A DNA stretch of 64,000 nucleotides from Micromonospora humi (GTDB lineage: Bacteria; Actinomycetota; Actinomycetes; Mycobacteriales; Micromonosporaceae): positions 1 through 64,000 of the forward strand of contig NZ_FMDM01000006.1 in NCBI RefSeq assembly GCF_900090105.1, in the 5' to 3' direction. The translations under genes were made by a program, and so were the position numbers. Under the pieces are notes generated by a model. The model was not told the DNA's origin and searched no databases. It saw only the letters and a list, made by a program, of their open reading frames with translations. Of the stretch, positions 7,861 through 15,981 are shown piece after piece. Position 1 is the first letter of the stretch; every line of letters starts with the position of its first letter.

Positions 7861-9263
7861 GCCGCCCGGCCGCCGCCGGCCAACCAGCCGGGCGGTGTCG
7901 GCCGGCGGGTCAGTTCCATCATGGACTGCTGCTCGGCGTCGGTCTCGCCGTCGAGCCAGGCGTGTGCGCGGAACCCTTCGCTGGGTGCGGTCACGCCGAT
8001 CACCAGCGTCCGGGCGATCCGCTGGCTCGCGTACCAGCGTTGCAGGACCAGGCTGCGCTCGATGCAGTTCGCCCTGGTCCGGTGCAGCGCCCCGAGCACG
8101 ACGTGCCGGTGTCCGCCCGCGGTCGCCGGCGGCGGGGGCAGCCGGACGGCGTCCAGGCGGCGGCGGGGGAGCTGCCGGCGGAGCAGGCGCACGGCGCGGG
8201 CCGTCCACAGTGCGGTGCGCAGCGCCGGCAGGCCGTCCCGCCGGACCAGCCGGACCAGCGCGCCCGGCAGGGGCGACCGGCGGCCGGTGGGAGGCGGCGG
8301 GATGCCGGCGAGCGGTAGGGCGCCCGCCGGTGGGCGCCGGTCGGACGCGGCCTCCTCGGCGATCCGGCGGCCCGCCCGGCGCAGTTCGGGCACCGCCCGC
8401 GGCACTCGGCCGACGTGCCGGCCGAATCGCAGGACCCGGGCCAGCAGCAGGCCGTGCCACCCGCGCCGGGCCAGCGGGACGGTGTATCTCATCTCCGCCG
8501 CCGTCGGGTAGAGCCGGCGCGCCAGGTATCCCAGCCGGGCTCGGACGGTGGGCAGCTCGGCGAGGCGCGCGAGGCCCAGCGCGACGGACGAACCCCGGCG
8601 GGCCCGGAGCCACAGGGTCGAACTGGCCGGCCGATCCAGGTCCAACGCCGTCGCCCGCTCGGCGCCGGCCGGATCGGCACGCAGCCCGACCGCGAAGAGC
8701 AGCGTCGCGTCGATCCGTTCCGCCAGGTCGGCGGCCGCCCGCCAGACGGGGGCCGGAAACACCTCCAGCGCCCGGGCCAGGTCCGCCCGCGGTCCGGCGG
8801 AGCTTCCGGGTACGGCGGCGTGCAGCGCGACCAGCAGCGCGGTGGCCGTGGCGCCGGGCACGAGGACCGTCCCGCCCGCGAGCGCGAACGGCTCGGCCGA
8901 GGCGTGCAGCTCGGCCCAGAGAGCCTCCCGGTCGCCCACGCCGTGGAAGCCGCGGTGCAGGTCGACGGTGAGCGCGACGGGCCCCGGCAGGTGCCAGGGC
9001 CGTTCGTAGGCGGCCGGATCGTCCGGGAGCGGACTGTGCCAGCCGAGGCCGGCCAGCACCCGCTGCGCCGGGTGGAACGCCCCGGGGGCGACCAGCAGGT
9101 CGATGTCGCTGTAGACCCGCCGTCCCCACAGGCCGAGCCGGTGGGCCAGCCCCGGCCCCTTGAGCAGGAGGGCCGGTATGCCCTGGTCGGCGAGCGCGGC
9201 GCAGACCGCCACGGCGGTGGCGTCGAGGGCGAGGCATCGGGCGGACCGGGAGATCGTGGTCAC
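7854..9263 (-). CDS. Nucleotidyltransferase / lasso-peptide B2 protease fusion
   Basis: Two domains in one chain. The N-terminal part matches minimal nucleotidyltransferases of the NTP_transf_5 type: LLLKGPGLA followed by YSDIDLLV, with the acidic pair Asp53 and Asp55. The C-terminal ~110 residues match the McjB-type transglutaminase-like leader peptidase (B2) of lasso-peptide systems: Cys400 in RANCIERSLVLQ, His434 in FRAHAWLDG, Asp438. B2 cuts off the leader of the precursor. The GTG at 9263 is my choice because upstream codons (GTG 9299, TTG 9335) would add only an arginine-rich tail; no ribosome site is decisive. It is divergent from the precursor gene. The role of the nucleotidyltransferase part is not known. 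Confidence 0.8.
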   Translation of the reverse strand: MTTISRSARCLALDATAVAVCAALADQGIPALLLKGPGLAHRLGLWGRRVYSDIDLLVAPGAFHPAQRVLAGLGWHSPLPDDPAAYERPWHLPGPVALTVDLHRGFHGVGDREALWAELHASAEPFALAGGTVLVPGATATALLVALHAAVPGSSAGPRADLARALEVFPAPVWRAAADLAERIDATLLFAVGLRADPAGAERATALDLDRPASSTLWLRARRGSSVALGLARLAELPTVRARLGYLARRLYPTAAEMRYTVPLARRGWHGLLLARVLRFGRHVGRVPRAVPELRRAGRRIAEEAASDRRPPAGALPLAGIPPPPTGRRSPLPGALVRLVRRDGLPALRTALWTARAVRLLRRQLPRRRLDAVRLPPPPATAGGHRHVVLGALHRTRANCIERSLVLQRWYASQRIARTLVIGVTAPSEGFRAHAWLDGETDAEQQSMMELTRRPTPPGWLAGGGRAAH

Positions 9264-9524
9264 GGCGACGCACCGGCCGTCCGCGCGCCGTCGACGCACC
9301 CTCGTGGTGCGAGTTCCCCGTTCACGCCCTGACAACGACCGGTCCCGGCACGGGATGCGGGTGATGGCCGGTGGCGGTGCACCGGCACCCGGACGGGGAG
9401 GGTCGGGGGTCCCCGATGGAGTGAAAGAAGCGTGGGGTTAGTCCGCTTTTACCAATTTTGGAGGGAAGTGTCTGACTGCTCGTTACGGTCGCCACACAAC
9501 CCTTGAGCACACACGGAGGTACGT

Positions 9525-9680
9525 CATGCAGCACGTCGCACACGACCAGCCGGCGTCGACCGAGGACGTCTATCAGCCGCCCACCGTGCAGCGGCTCGGC
9601 ACCCTCGCGGAGCTGACGCTCGGCACCGGCCCCGAGGAGTCGGACGGCAACGACACCGGGAGTGACGTCGGCCAGCCCTG
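9525..9680 (+). CDS. Lasso-type RiPP precursor peptide, 51 residues
   Basis: A short gene with a clear ribosome site (CGGAGG, 8 bases before the ATG). The leader carries the recognition pattern of lasso precursors: Tyr16-x-Pro-Pro-x-Val, then Gly25, then Thr31 as the penultimate leader residue. Cleavage after Leu32 would give a 19-residue core starting with Gly33 and ending in Pro51. Asp40 is then core position 8, exactly where a lasso ring closes (Gly1 amine to Asp8 side chain). The core has five acidic residues, no basic or aromatic residue, and ends VGQP. All expected processing genes surround it. The product is predicted, not shown. Confidence 0.78.
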
Positions 9681-9714
9681 ACCTCGTCTCCCGCGACCCG
9701 ACGGAAGGCTCCTC

Positions 9715-10329
9715 ATGCTCGAACTGCGACAGGCCGGCCGACGGTTCGGCCGGCGCTGGGTCTTCGCCGGGTTCGACCTGTCGCTGCCGGCCGGACACCG
9801 GGCGCTGCTGACCGGGCCCAACGGGGCCGGCAAGACCACCGTGCTCCGCTGCCTGGCCGGCACGCTCGCGCTGAGCGCCGGGCGCGCCACCGTCGCCGGC
9901 CATCCGGTCGGCACGACGGCCGCCCGGCGTCTCACCGGGGTCTGCCTCGCGCCGGAGCAGGGGCTCTACGAAGAGCTGTCGGCCCGGGAGAACGTGGCGC
10001 TGGTGGCCCGGATCCGCCTCGGTCGACGGGCGGCCGCCGCGGCGGTGTCCCGCGTCGAGGAGGAACTCGACATCGGCGGCTACGCCACCGTGCCGGTCAG
10101 CCGCTGCTCGGCCGGGATGCGGTCCCGGGTGAGCATCGCCCGCGCGCTGGTCGGCGACCCCGCCCTGCTCGTCCTCGACGAGCCGGACCGGTCGCTCGAC
10201 GCCCACTCGCGCGCCCGGCTGTGGGAGGCCCTCGACCGACGCGCGGGCCTGACCTGCGTGGTCGTCTCGCACCACAGAGACCGGCGCGACCGGGGCTACC
10301 GGGAGATCACGCTCGGGGCGGCCGGATGA
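9715..10329 (+). CDS. ABC transporter ATP-binding protein of the RiPP cluster
   Basis: A compact 204-residue ABC ATPase. Walker A GPNGAGKT is at residues 34-41, the signature segment CSAGMRSRV at 131-139 and Walker B LLVLDEP at 151-157. The signature is CSAGM rather than LSGGQ, as seen in CcmA-like export ATPases. The stop overlaps the permease start (ATGA), so the two form one transporter. It starts 34 bp after the precursor gene and probably powers export of the mature peptide or provides self-immunity. Confidence 0.88.
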   Translation: MLELRQAGRRFGRRWVFAGFDLSLPAGHRALLTGPNGAGKTTVLRCLAGTLALSAGRATVAGHPVGTTAARRLTGVCLAPEQGLYEELSARENVALVARIRLGRRAAAAAVSRVEEELDIGGYATVPVSRCSAGMRSRVSIARALVGDPALLVLDEPDRSLDAHSRARLWEALDRRAGLTCVVVSHHRDRRDRGYREITLGAAG

Positions 10330-11183
10330 CCGATGTCGTCCGCACCCGACCCGCGCCGTCGCGCCGGGAACCGGTCGCCGGCGGCGCGTCCGTGGGCGGC
10401 GCCCTGTTCGCCCTCGCCACCAGGGACCTCGGCGGCCGGCGGGCACTGCGCTGGCCGCTGCTGCTGGATCTCGCGTTCGGCGTGGTGAACCTGCTCGTCT
10501 ACCTGTTCATCTCGCGGGTCGTCGCACCGGCCCGCGGGCACCCGGCGCTCGCGTCCGGCAGCTATTTCGACTTCGTCGCCGTGGGCATCGTCTTCATGCT
10601 CGTCATCCAGGCCGGCACCTCGCACGTGACCAAGCGGGTCGCCCGCGAACAGCGCAGCGGCACCCTGGAGATGCTGGCCGCCCAGCCGCTGTCGAGTTCG
10701 ACGCTGGCCGTCGGGTTGGCCCTCCACCCGCTCTTCTTCGCGCTGGCCCGCGCGCTGGTCTACCTCGGCCTGCTCGCCGCCTTCTTCCACCTCGACGTCG
10801 GACGCGCCGACTGGTGGGGCGTCGCCGTCCTGCTGACGTTGAGCAGCGCCGCCGTGCTGGGGGTCGGCATCGCGCTGGCCGCGTTCGGCGTCGCGGTCGG
10901 CCACGGCGAGATCACCGCGAGTCTGGTGACGGTCGGGCTGGCGTTCGTGTCCGGCACCTACTTCCCGGTCAGCGCGCTCCCGGGTCCGCTGCCCGACCTC
11001 ACCGCCGTGCTGCCGACCCGCATCGCGCTGGACGGGCTGCGCGCGGCTGTCGCCGGCGAGCCGTGGGCCGGCTCGGCGGGGGCGCTGCTGCTGAGCGCCG
11101 TGCTGCTGCTTCCGCTGTCCTGCTGGGCCTTCGGGCAGGCGCTACGAATCGGTGCCCGCCGGGGCACCCTGACCCGCGAGTGA
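10326..11183 (+). CDS. ABC-2/CcmB-like transporter permease
   Basis: A 285-residue membrane protein with about six hydrophobic segments (for example around LLLDLAFGVVNLLVYLFI, FVAVGIVFMLVIQ, GVAVLLTLSSAAVLGVGIALAA and ALLLSAVLLLPLSCWAF). A cytoplasmic loop reads REQRSGTLEMLAAQPLS, the usual ABC-2/CcmB permease motif. The ATG overlaps the stop of the ATPase by 4 bp. The pair is the expected exporter or immunity transporter of the lasso-type cluster. Confidence 0.85.
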   Translation: MTDVVRTRPAPSRREPVAGGASVGGALFALATRDLGGRRALRWPLLLDLAFGVVNLLVYLFISRVVAPARGHPALASGSYFDFVAVGIVFMLVIQAGTSHVTKRVAREQRSGTLEMLAAQPLSSSTLAVGLALHPLFFALARALVYLGLLAAFFHLDVGRADWWGVAVLLTLSSAAVLGVGIALAAFGVAVGHGEITASLVTVGLAFVSGTYFPVSALPGPLPDLTAVLPTRIALDGLRAAVAGEPWAGSAGALLLSAVLLLPLSCWAFGQALRIGARRGTLTRE

Positions 11184-11190
11184 GGCATCC

Positions 11191-12345
11191 ATGCTGCGTC
11201 CCACATCCCGCGACATCGCCGCCGGCCTGGTGATCGGCCAACTGCCCCCGGCGCACCCGACCACCGCCCGAGGCTCGGCTGCCGACCCGCTGGCCGCGCT
11301 GGAGGCGGCGGTCCTGCCCGCGCTCCGCCGAACGCCGTGCGTACTCAGCTTCTCCGGCGGGCTGGACTCGTCGCTGGTGCTGGCCGTGGCCGTCCGGGTG
11401 GCGCGACGCGAGGGACTGCCCGACCCGATCCCGGCCACCTGGCGGTTCACCGACGCGCCCCGCGCCGAGGAGTCGCCCTGGCAGGAACGGGTGATCCGGG
11501 CGGTGGGCGTGTCCGACTGGCAGATCCTGCGGGCCGACGACGACCTGGACCTGGTGGGCCCGGTGGCGCGCCGGCTGCTGCACCGCCACGGCCTGCTCGC
11601 CCCGGCCAACCAGCACCTGCACCTGCCCGTCGTCGAGTTGGCCGCCGGTGGGTCGATGCTCACCGGCATCGGCGGTGACCAGATCCTGGCCGGCTGGCGC
11701 CGGCCACTGCGGATGCGGCTACGCGGACGGTTGGGGCGGCTGCGCCGCCGGGCCCTGGGGCGGGGGCGGCACACCCCATCACCGCAACTCGCCTGGCTGA
11801 GGCCGCAGGCCGCCGCGCAGATCCGGCGGGCCACCCGGGAGTGGCAGCGGGCCGAGCCGCACCGGCTCCACGACCGGATGGAGTTCCACACGCGCAGCCG
11901 GTCCCGGCTGCTCAACCTCTCCTCGCTCGCCGCGATCGGCGCCGACCACGACGTCCTGCCCGTCCACCCCCTCTTCGACGAGGGATTCCAGGCCGCGCTG
12001 GCCGCGCGCCACGGGCACCGGCGCGACCCCACCCGCCAGAGCCTGCTGGCCGCGATCAGCGGCGACGCGCTGCCCCCGGAGATCACCGCACAGCGCCGCA
12101 AGGCCTCCTTCAACGACGTCTTCCTGCGGACGCCCACCCGGGAGTTCGTCCGTGGGTGGGACGGCACCGGCGTCGACGCGGACCTGGTCGACCCGGACCG
12201 GTTGCGCGCGGTCTGGTCCGGCGAGCGGATCCCGTGGCGCACCGCACTGCTCGTGCAGCATCTCTGGCTGCGCGCCAACCCGCCCGGGCCGGCGTCCGCC
12301 GTGCCGCCGGCCCGGGCCACCGACGACCGGGAGGTCACGGCATGA
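11191..12345 (+). CDS. Asparagine-synthetase-like lasso cyclase without glutaminase domain
   Basis: A 384-residue protein containing the ATP-pyrophosphatase domain of class B asparagine synthetases: the PP-loop SFSGGLDSS is at residues 53-61, with TGIGGDQIL and QRRKASFND further on. In lasso systems this enzyme activates the Asp/Glu side chain of the core as an acyl-AMP and closes the macrolactam. Known cyclases usually have an N-terminal glutaminase-like domain and are 500-600 residues. Here only about 50 residues precede the PP-loop, so that domain is missing or reduced. It overlaps the downstream PqqD-like gene by 4 bp and lies 7 bp after the permease. Confidence 0.83.
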   Translation: MLRPTSRDIAAGLVIGQLPPAHPTTARGSAADPLAALEAAVLPALRRTPCVLSFSGGLDSSLVLAVAVRVARREGLPDPIPATWRFTDAPRAEESPWQERVIRAVGVSDWQILRADDDLDLVGPVARRLLHRHGLLAPANQHLHLPVVELAAGGSMLTGIGGDQILAGWRRPLRMRLRGRLGRLRRRALGRGRHTPSPQLAWLRPQAAAQIRRATREWQRAEPHRLHDRMEFHTRSRSRLLNLSSLAAIGADHDVLPVHPLFDEGFQAALAARHGHRRDPTRQSLLAAISGDALPPEITAQRRKASFNDVFLRTPTREFVRGWDGTGVDADLVDPDRLRAVWSGERIPWRTALLVQHLWLRANPPGPASAVPPARATDDREVTA

Positions 12346-12620
12346 CTCAGCAGGACACCGCGTACCGGGTCGACAGCACCCGGGTCACCTGGCGGGAGAC
12401 GGGCGAGGAGGCGGTGCTGCTCGACCTCCAGGAGTCCGTCTACTTCGGACTGGACCGGTCCGGGGCGCTGCTCTGGCGTCGACTGGTCGGCGGGGCCACC
12501 ACCGAGGATCTGGTCGACACCCTGGTCGGCGACGGTGCGGTGGACCGGGCGCGGGCCCGCGCCGACGTGACCGCCTTCCTCGCCGACCTGGGCCGGTACG
12601 GCCTGACCCGGGCGGCCTGA
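12342..12620 (+). CDS. PqqD-family leader recognition protein (lasso B1 / RRE)
   Basis: A 92-residue PqqD-like protein. The pattern of EAVLLDLQESVYFGLDRSGA followed by LLWRRLVGG and a C-terminal helical pair is characteristic of the RiPP recognition element. In lasso systems such B1 proteins bind the precursor leader and deliver it to the B2 protease and cyclase. The ATG overlaps the stop of the cyclase gene, so translation is coupled. Its likely target is the Tyr-Pro-rich leader of the peptide at 9525. Confidence 0.88.
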   Translation: MTQQDTAYRVDSTRVTWRETGEEAVLLDLQESVYFGLDRSGALLWRRLVGGATTEDLVDTLVGDGAVDRARARADVTAFLADLGRYGLTRAA

Positions 12621-12645
12621 TCGGAGCGTGTCCGGGCTCGGTCGG

Positions 12646-12675
12646 CCGGCCCGGCGGCCGGGACCGCCGGGCCGG
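12646..12675. terminator. Bidirectional hairpin between convergent genes
   Basis: A 12-bp perfect stem (12646-12657 with 12664-12675) and a 6-base loop in the short space between the PqqD-like gene and the convergent kinase-like gene. No T-run follows. A shared terminator role is inferred from position. Confidence 0.5.
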
Positions 12676-12681
12676 GCCCGC

Positions 12682-13539
12682 TCAGACCGGGACCTCGGCC
12701 CGGGCCGCGCCGAGGTGCTGGTCGAGCAGGCTCCAGGTCCGGTCCAGCGCGGACCAGTCCTTCGGCCGGCCGAGGTCCCACGCGGGCAGGGTGGCGATCC
12801 CGAGCACCGCCGTCGGGTCCGAGGGCAGCCAGGACCAGGACCGCGCAGCGGCGAGCCGGGTCAGCAGTTCCCGGCCGGGCACCGGTCGCATCGTCACCTC
12901 GTCGGACCAGCGCAGGAAGAGCCAGCCACCGAGCCTGGTCCGGGCCGGCGCCGGCGGCAGGGGGACCCGCAACCGGGATCCGAAGCGCACCGTGCGGCGG
13001 ACCGGATCCAAGCCCGGCACCGGTTGCCGCAGGTCGACGCAGCGTGGGCCGACGTGCACCTGCCCGTCGTCGACGACCAGGATGTCGTCGCTGAGCACCG
13101 GCACACCCCGCGCCGACAGCGCCGCGAGCAGGCTGGACTTCCCGGCGGTACGCGGACCGATGACCGCCCAGGCGAGCCCGGCGTGCACGAACGCGCCGCT
13201 GTGGAACGTGTCCCGGCCGGCCCAGCGGTTGAAGACCGTCGCCACCGGCGCGAGGTAGGGATGGGCGAGCACGTCGGACGGGACCGGCTCGCCGTGGTAG
13301 GTGGCGGTGCCCCGGGTGCGGTCGGCGACGAAGGTGCGGCCGCTGGGCATCAGCAGGACGCCGTACCGGTCGCTCATCGGCACCGGCTCGGGCACCGGGC
13401 CGGGGGGTGCCTGCCGGACGTGCACCGGTATCTGGTCGGGCAGGGTGGGGTCGTACTCGGGCAGCTCGTCGACGTCGTCGAGGCCGTGCACGTGCAGGCC
13501 GTAGACCGACCGCCCTTCCGTTCCCTCTGCCCGTTCCAT
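12682..13539 (-). CDS. HPr-kinase-like protein of the lasso-type cluster
   Basis: A 285-residue protein with a P-loop GPRTAGKS at residues 128-135 and LSDDILVV (Asp151/Asp152) shortly after, the arrangement of HPr kinase/phosphorylase-like domains. Such HprK-like kinases occur in other lasso-peptide clusters (paeninodin type), where they phosphorylate a serine in the C-terminal part of the precursor. The core here has Ser at positions 7 and 14, so tail phosphorylation at Ser14 is a possibility. It is convergent with the biosynthetic operon and separated by a hairpin. Involvement with the cluster is an inference from position. Confidence 0.72.
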   Translation of the reverse strand: MERAEGTEGRSVYGLHVHGLDDVDELPEYDPTLPDQIPVHVRQAPPGPVPEPVPMSDRYGVLLMPSGRTFVADRTRGTATYHGEPVPSDVLAHPYLAPVATVFNRWAGRDTFHSGAFVHAGLAWAVIGPRTAGKSSLLAALSARGVPVLSDDILVVDDGQVHVGPRCVDLRQPVPGLDPVRRTVRFGSRLRVPLPPAPARTRLGGWLFLRWSDEVTMRPVPGRELLTRLAAARSWSWLPSDPTAVLGIATLPAWDLGRPKDWSALDRTWSLLDQHLGAARAEVPV

Positions 13540-13644
13540 ACCGGGCTCAACGAATCATCCTCCGGCGGGGTGCGACGTGTCCGCGGGCGTGGCCGGTCGG
13601 TTCACGGGGCACCGGGACGGCGTACCCGGTGGGAGGATCGGCCC

Positions 13645-14415
13645 ATGAAGCGGAGATCCCTGATCATCGGCGCGGCGGCCGGCGTCGCCACCCCCCTCGT
13701 CGCCGGCGCGGCGCCGGCCGCGGCGGCGTCCCCCGGCGTCGGCACCGGCCCGACCCGCCCGCGGCCAGGGGTCTCGCTGGCGGGCAACAAGGCGAGCCGA
13801 CTCACCACCCTGCCGGCGGCCACCCGGCAGGTGGTGGTCGTGACGGCGGCCAGCTGGACGACCAGCTACGCCACCCTGGAGACGTTCGCGAAGGTGGACG
13901 GGCGGTGGACGCCGGTCTCCGCGGCGCTGTCCGCCCGGATCGGGTCGAAGTTCTTCAGCGACCACCACGTCGAGGGCGTCCCCACCACGCCGACCGGTGT
14001 CTACGCGTTCGGCCCGACGCTCTACGGCATCGCCGCGAACCCGGGCGTCAGATACCCCTACCACCGGGTCGTGACGAACGACTGGTGGAACGAGAACCCG
14101 AAGTCGTCCGCCTACAACACGTTCCAGCACCGGGCGACCAACCCCGGCGGCTACAGCGAGGCGCTGTGGAAGGAGAAGCCCGCCTACACGCACTTCGCCG
14201 TGATCACCTACAACATGGCGCCGAACGTGTCGAAGCCGGTGCCGAACGCGGGCAGCGGGATCTTCCTGCACGAGTTCAGCAGGACGCCGTCCGGTCCCAC
14301 CGCCGGCTGCGTCAGCCTGTCGCACGCCGACCTGGTGCGCGTGCTCCGGTGGCTCGACCCGGCGGCCCAGCCGCGCATCGTGATGTGCCCGCTGGACAGT
14401 CTCGGCCGCTACTGA
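13645..14415 (+). CDS. Secreted L,D-transpeptidase-like (YkuD) protein
   Basis: A 256-residue exported protein. The N-terminus (MKRRSLIIGAAAGVATPL, then Ala-rich to about residue 28) looks like a signal peptide with a pair of arginines. The catalytic region has His209 in FLHEFS and Cys222 in PTAGCVSLS, matching the H...S/TxGC pattern of YkuD-type L,D-transpeptidases, though the usual arginine after GCV is Ser. Such enzymes cross-link or trim peptidoglycan, or are related hydrolases. A GGGAGG ribosome site sits 8 bases before the ATG. A strong hairpin follows the stop. Confidence 0.8.
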   Translation: MKRRSLIIGAAAGVATPLVAGAAPAAAASPGVGTGPTRPRPGVSLAGNKASRLTTLPAATRQVVVVTAASWTTSYATLETFAKVDGRWTPVSAALSARIGSKFFSDHHVEGVPTTPTGVYAFGPTLYGIAANPGVRYPYHRVVTNDWWNENPKSSAYNTFQHRATNPGGYSEALWKEKPAYTHFAVITYNMAPNVSKPVPNAGSGIFLHEFSRTPSGPTAGCVSLSHADLVRVLRWLDPAAQPRIVMCPLDSLGRY

Positions 14416-14420
14416 CCGGC

Positions 14421-14457
14421 AGGCCCGGCGCGGAGGTCGGTCCTCCGCGCCGGGCCT
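14421..14457. terminator. Strong hairpin between convergent genes
   Basis: A perfect 16-bp stem (14421-14436 with 14442-14457) and a 5-base loop, placed between the stops of the L,D-transpeptidase-like gene and the cellulase gene. It could end transcription from both sides. Confidence 0.7.
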
Positions 14458-14472
14458 GTGGTGTCGGCCTGG

Positions 14473-15867
14473 TCAGCCGGCGGTGCAGCCGGCGGTCGTT
14501 CCGGGGCCGGTGCCGGTGCCCTGGAAGCCGAAGTTGGTCGACTGTCCGGCGCCGACCTGGCCGTTGTAGCCCACGTTGGTGAACCGGACGGTCCCGCTGG
14601 TGCCGCTGGCCTGGGCGCTCCACACGCCGGTGACGGCGGCGCCGCCGGGCAGCGTGAGCGTCACGGTCCAGCCGTTGAGGGCCGTCGAGCCGGCGGTGAC
14701 CGTCACGCTCGCGGTGAAGCCACCGGACCACTGGTTGAGCACCACCGACGCGGAACAGCCGTTCCCGGTCGGCGGCGGCGTGGTGGTCGGCGGAGCCGTC
14801 GTCGGCGGAGCCGTCGTCGGCGGGGTGGTCGTCGGCGGGGTGGTGGTCGGCGGCGCGGTCGTCGGCGGCGTGGTGGTGGGCGGGTTGGGCGCGCCGTTGG
14901 CCAGGCTGAAGGCCAGGTCCGGCTGGAACGATCCGGCGGCGTAGCGGCAGCCGTCCGCCTCCCCCGGCGGCTTCACCCAGAGGTACGCGTCGATGTTGGC
15001 GTCGCCGGTGTTCGTCGTCGGGTACGCGCCGATGCGCCGGTCGGTGTTGTCGTCGGCGCACCAGTCGCCGCTCGCGCCCCCGTTGCGGCTGGTGTCGATG
15101 ACCTGGCGCTTGCCGGAGATGCCCATGCCGTTGAGCGCGGAGATCACCGCCCGGCCGAAGTTCGCCTCGCTCGAGGTGGGGTTGAAGTTCGACACGTTGG
15201 TGAAGAAGCCGTCGGCGTACTGCACGCCGGCGTTCCGGAGCCGGTTGGCCGTCTCGTTGGCACTGTTCCAGGTGGAGTGGCCACCGTCGAGGTAGACCTT
15301 GGCGTTCGGGTTGCCGGACTTGATGGTGCGGGTGGCCGTCGAGATCGCCTGGTTGCGCGCGTTCAGCTCGGCGCTGCCCAGGCACGTCTGCAGGGCGAGC
15401 GAGTCGGTCTCCAGGATGATCAGGACCGTCTGGTTGCCGAGCCCGCGGGCGAAGTTGGACACCCAGGTCTGGTACTGGTTGAGGTCCGGCGCCCCGCCGG
15501 CGCTGGCCCCGCCGCAGTCCCGGTTGGTGATCTCGTAGACCGACAGCACCGGGATCTGCTGCGCCGCGTTGGCGGCGCCGACGAAGCTGGAGACCTCGGA
15601 CTGGATGGTCGACGGGTTGAAGTTGGCGTACCAGTGCGCCTGCGGCTGGCTCGCGATCTTGTCGCGGATGACGGCGGCCCGCGAGTCGCCGGGGTTGGCG
15701 GCGACCCAGCGGACGACCGCCGAGCTCGGATCGCGGTAGAGCGATCCGGACACCGTGCCGGCGGACGCGCCGCCGACGGTGAGGCAGATGCCGGCGGCGG
15801 TGAGACCGGCGACGGCCGCCGCGCTGACGACCGCCGATCTGCGGCGCCGGAGGGAGAGGATAGCCAC
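14473..15867 (-). CDS. Secreted GH6 cellulase (endoglucanase or cellobiohydrolase) with CBM2
   Basis: 464 residues: a signal peptide (RRRRSAV then an Ala/Gly-rich segment to about residue 36), a GH6 catalytic domain (about 37-325), a Pro/Thr linker (about 326-366) and a C-terminal type 2 cellulose-binding module. The GH6 signature is NRDCGGASAGG with the conserved Asp, and ILETDSLA corresponds to the second conserved acidic region. The binding module shows NGWTVT and paired cysteines. It cleaves beta-1,4-glucan outside the cell. The GTG start has an AGGAGG site 9 bases upstream. A CebR/CelR-type palindrome lies 41 bp upstream, predicting induction by cello-oligosaccharides. Confidence 0.93.
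   Translation of the reverse strand: MAILSLRRRRSAVVSAAAVAGLTAAGICLTVGGASAGTVSGSLYRDPSSAVVRWVAANPGDSRAAVIRDKIASQPQAHWYANFNPSTIQSEVSSFVGAANAAQQIPVLSVYEITNRDCGGASAGGAPDLNQYQTWVSNFARGLGNQTVLIILETDSLALQTCLGSAELNARNQAISTATRTIKSGNPNAKVYLDGGHSTWNSANETANRLRNAGVQYADGFFTNVSNFNPTSSEANFGRAVISALNGMGISGKRQVIDTSRNGGASGDWCADDNTDRRIGAYPTTNTGDANIDAYLWVKPPGEADGCRYAAGSFQPDLAFSLANGAPNPPTTTPPTTAPPTTTPPTTTPPTTAPPTTAPPTTTPPPTGNGCSASVVLNQWSGGFTASVTVTAGSTALNGWTVTLTLPGGAAVTGVWSAQASGTSGTVRFTNVGYNGQVGAGQSTNFGFQGTGTGPGTTAGCTAG
14775..14885. repeat. Low-complexity repeat coding the Pro/Thr linker of the cellulase
   Basis: Short degenerate repeats (units like GTCGTCGGCGGAGCC and GTGGTCGTCGGCGGG on the plus strand) encode PPTT(A/T)P units of the interdomain linker. 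The region is prone to length change between strains; here it codes about 40 residues. Confidence 0.75.
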
Positions 15868-15907
15868 GATGTGTTTCCTCCTGATCACATAGATGTATCT
15901 AAGTTCA

Positions 15908-15921
15908 TGGGAGCGTTCCCA
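15908..15921. promoter_or_regulatory. CebR/CelR-type operator upstream of the cellulase
   Basis: TGGGAGCGTTCCCA matches the 14-bp palindrome TGGGAGCGCTCCCA at 13 of 14 positions. That palindrome is bound by CebR (Streptomyces) and CelR (Thermobifida), LacI-type repressors released by cellobiose or related oligosaccharides. It lies 41 bp before the cellulase start codon. No LacI gene is in the window, so the repressor must be encoded elsewhere. Confidence 0.82.
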
Positions 15922-15981
15922 TGGACGGTAGCGGAGCCGGGCACCGCTGCCAAGATGCGCGGCTGAACTACCCTCGCCGCC

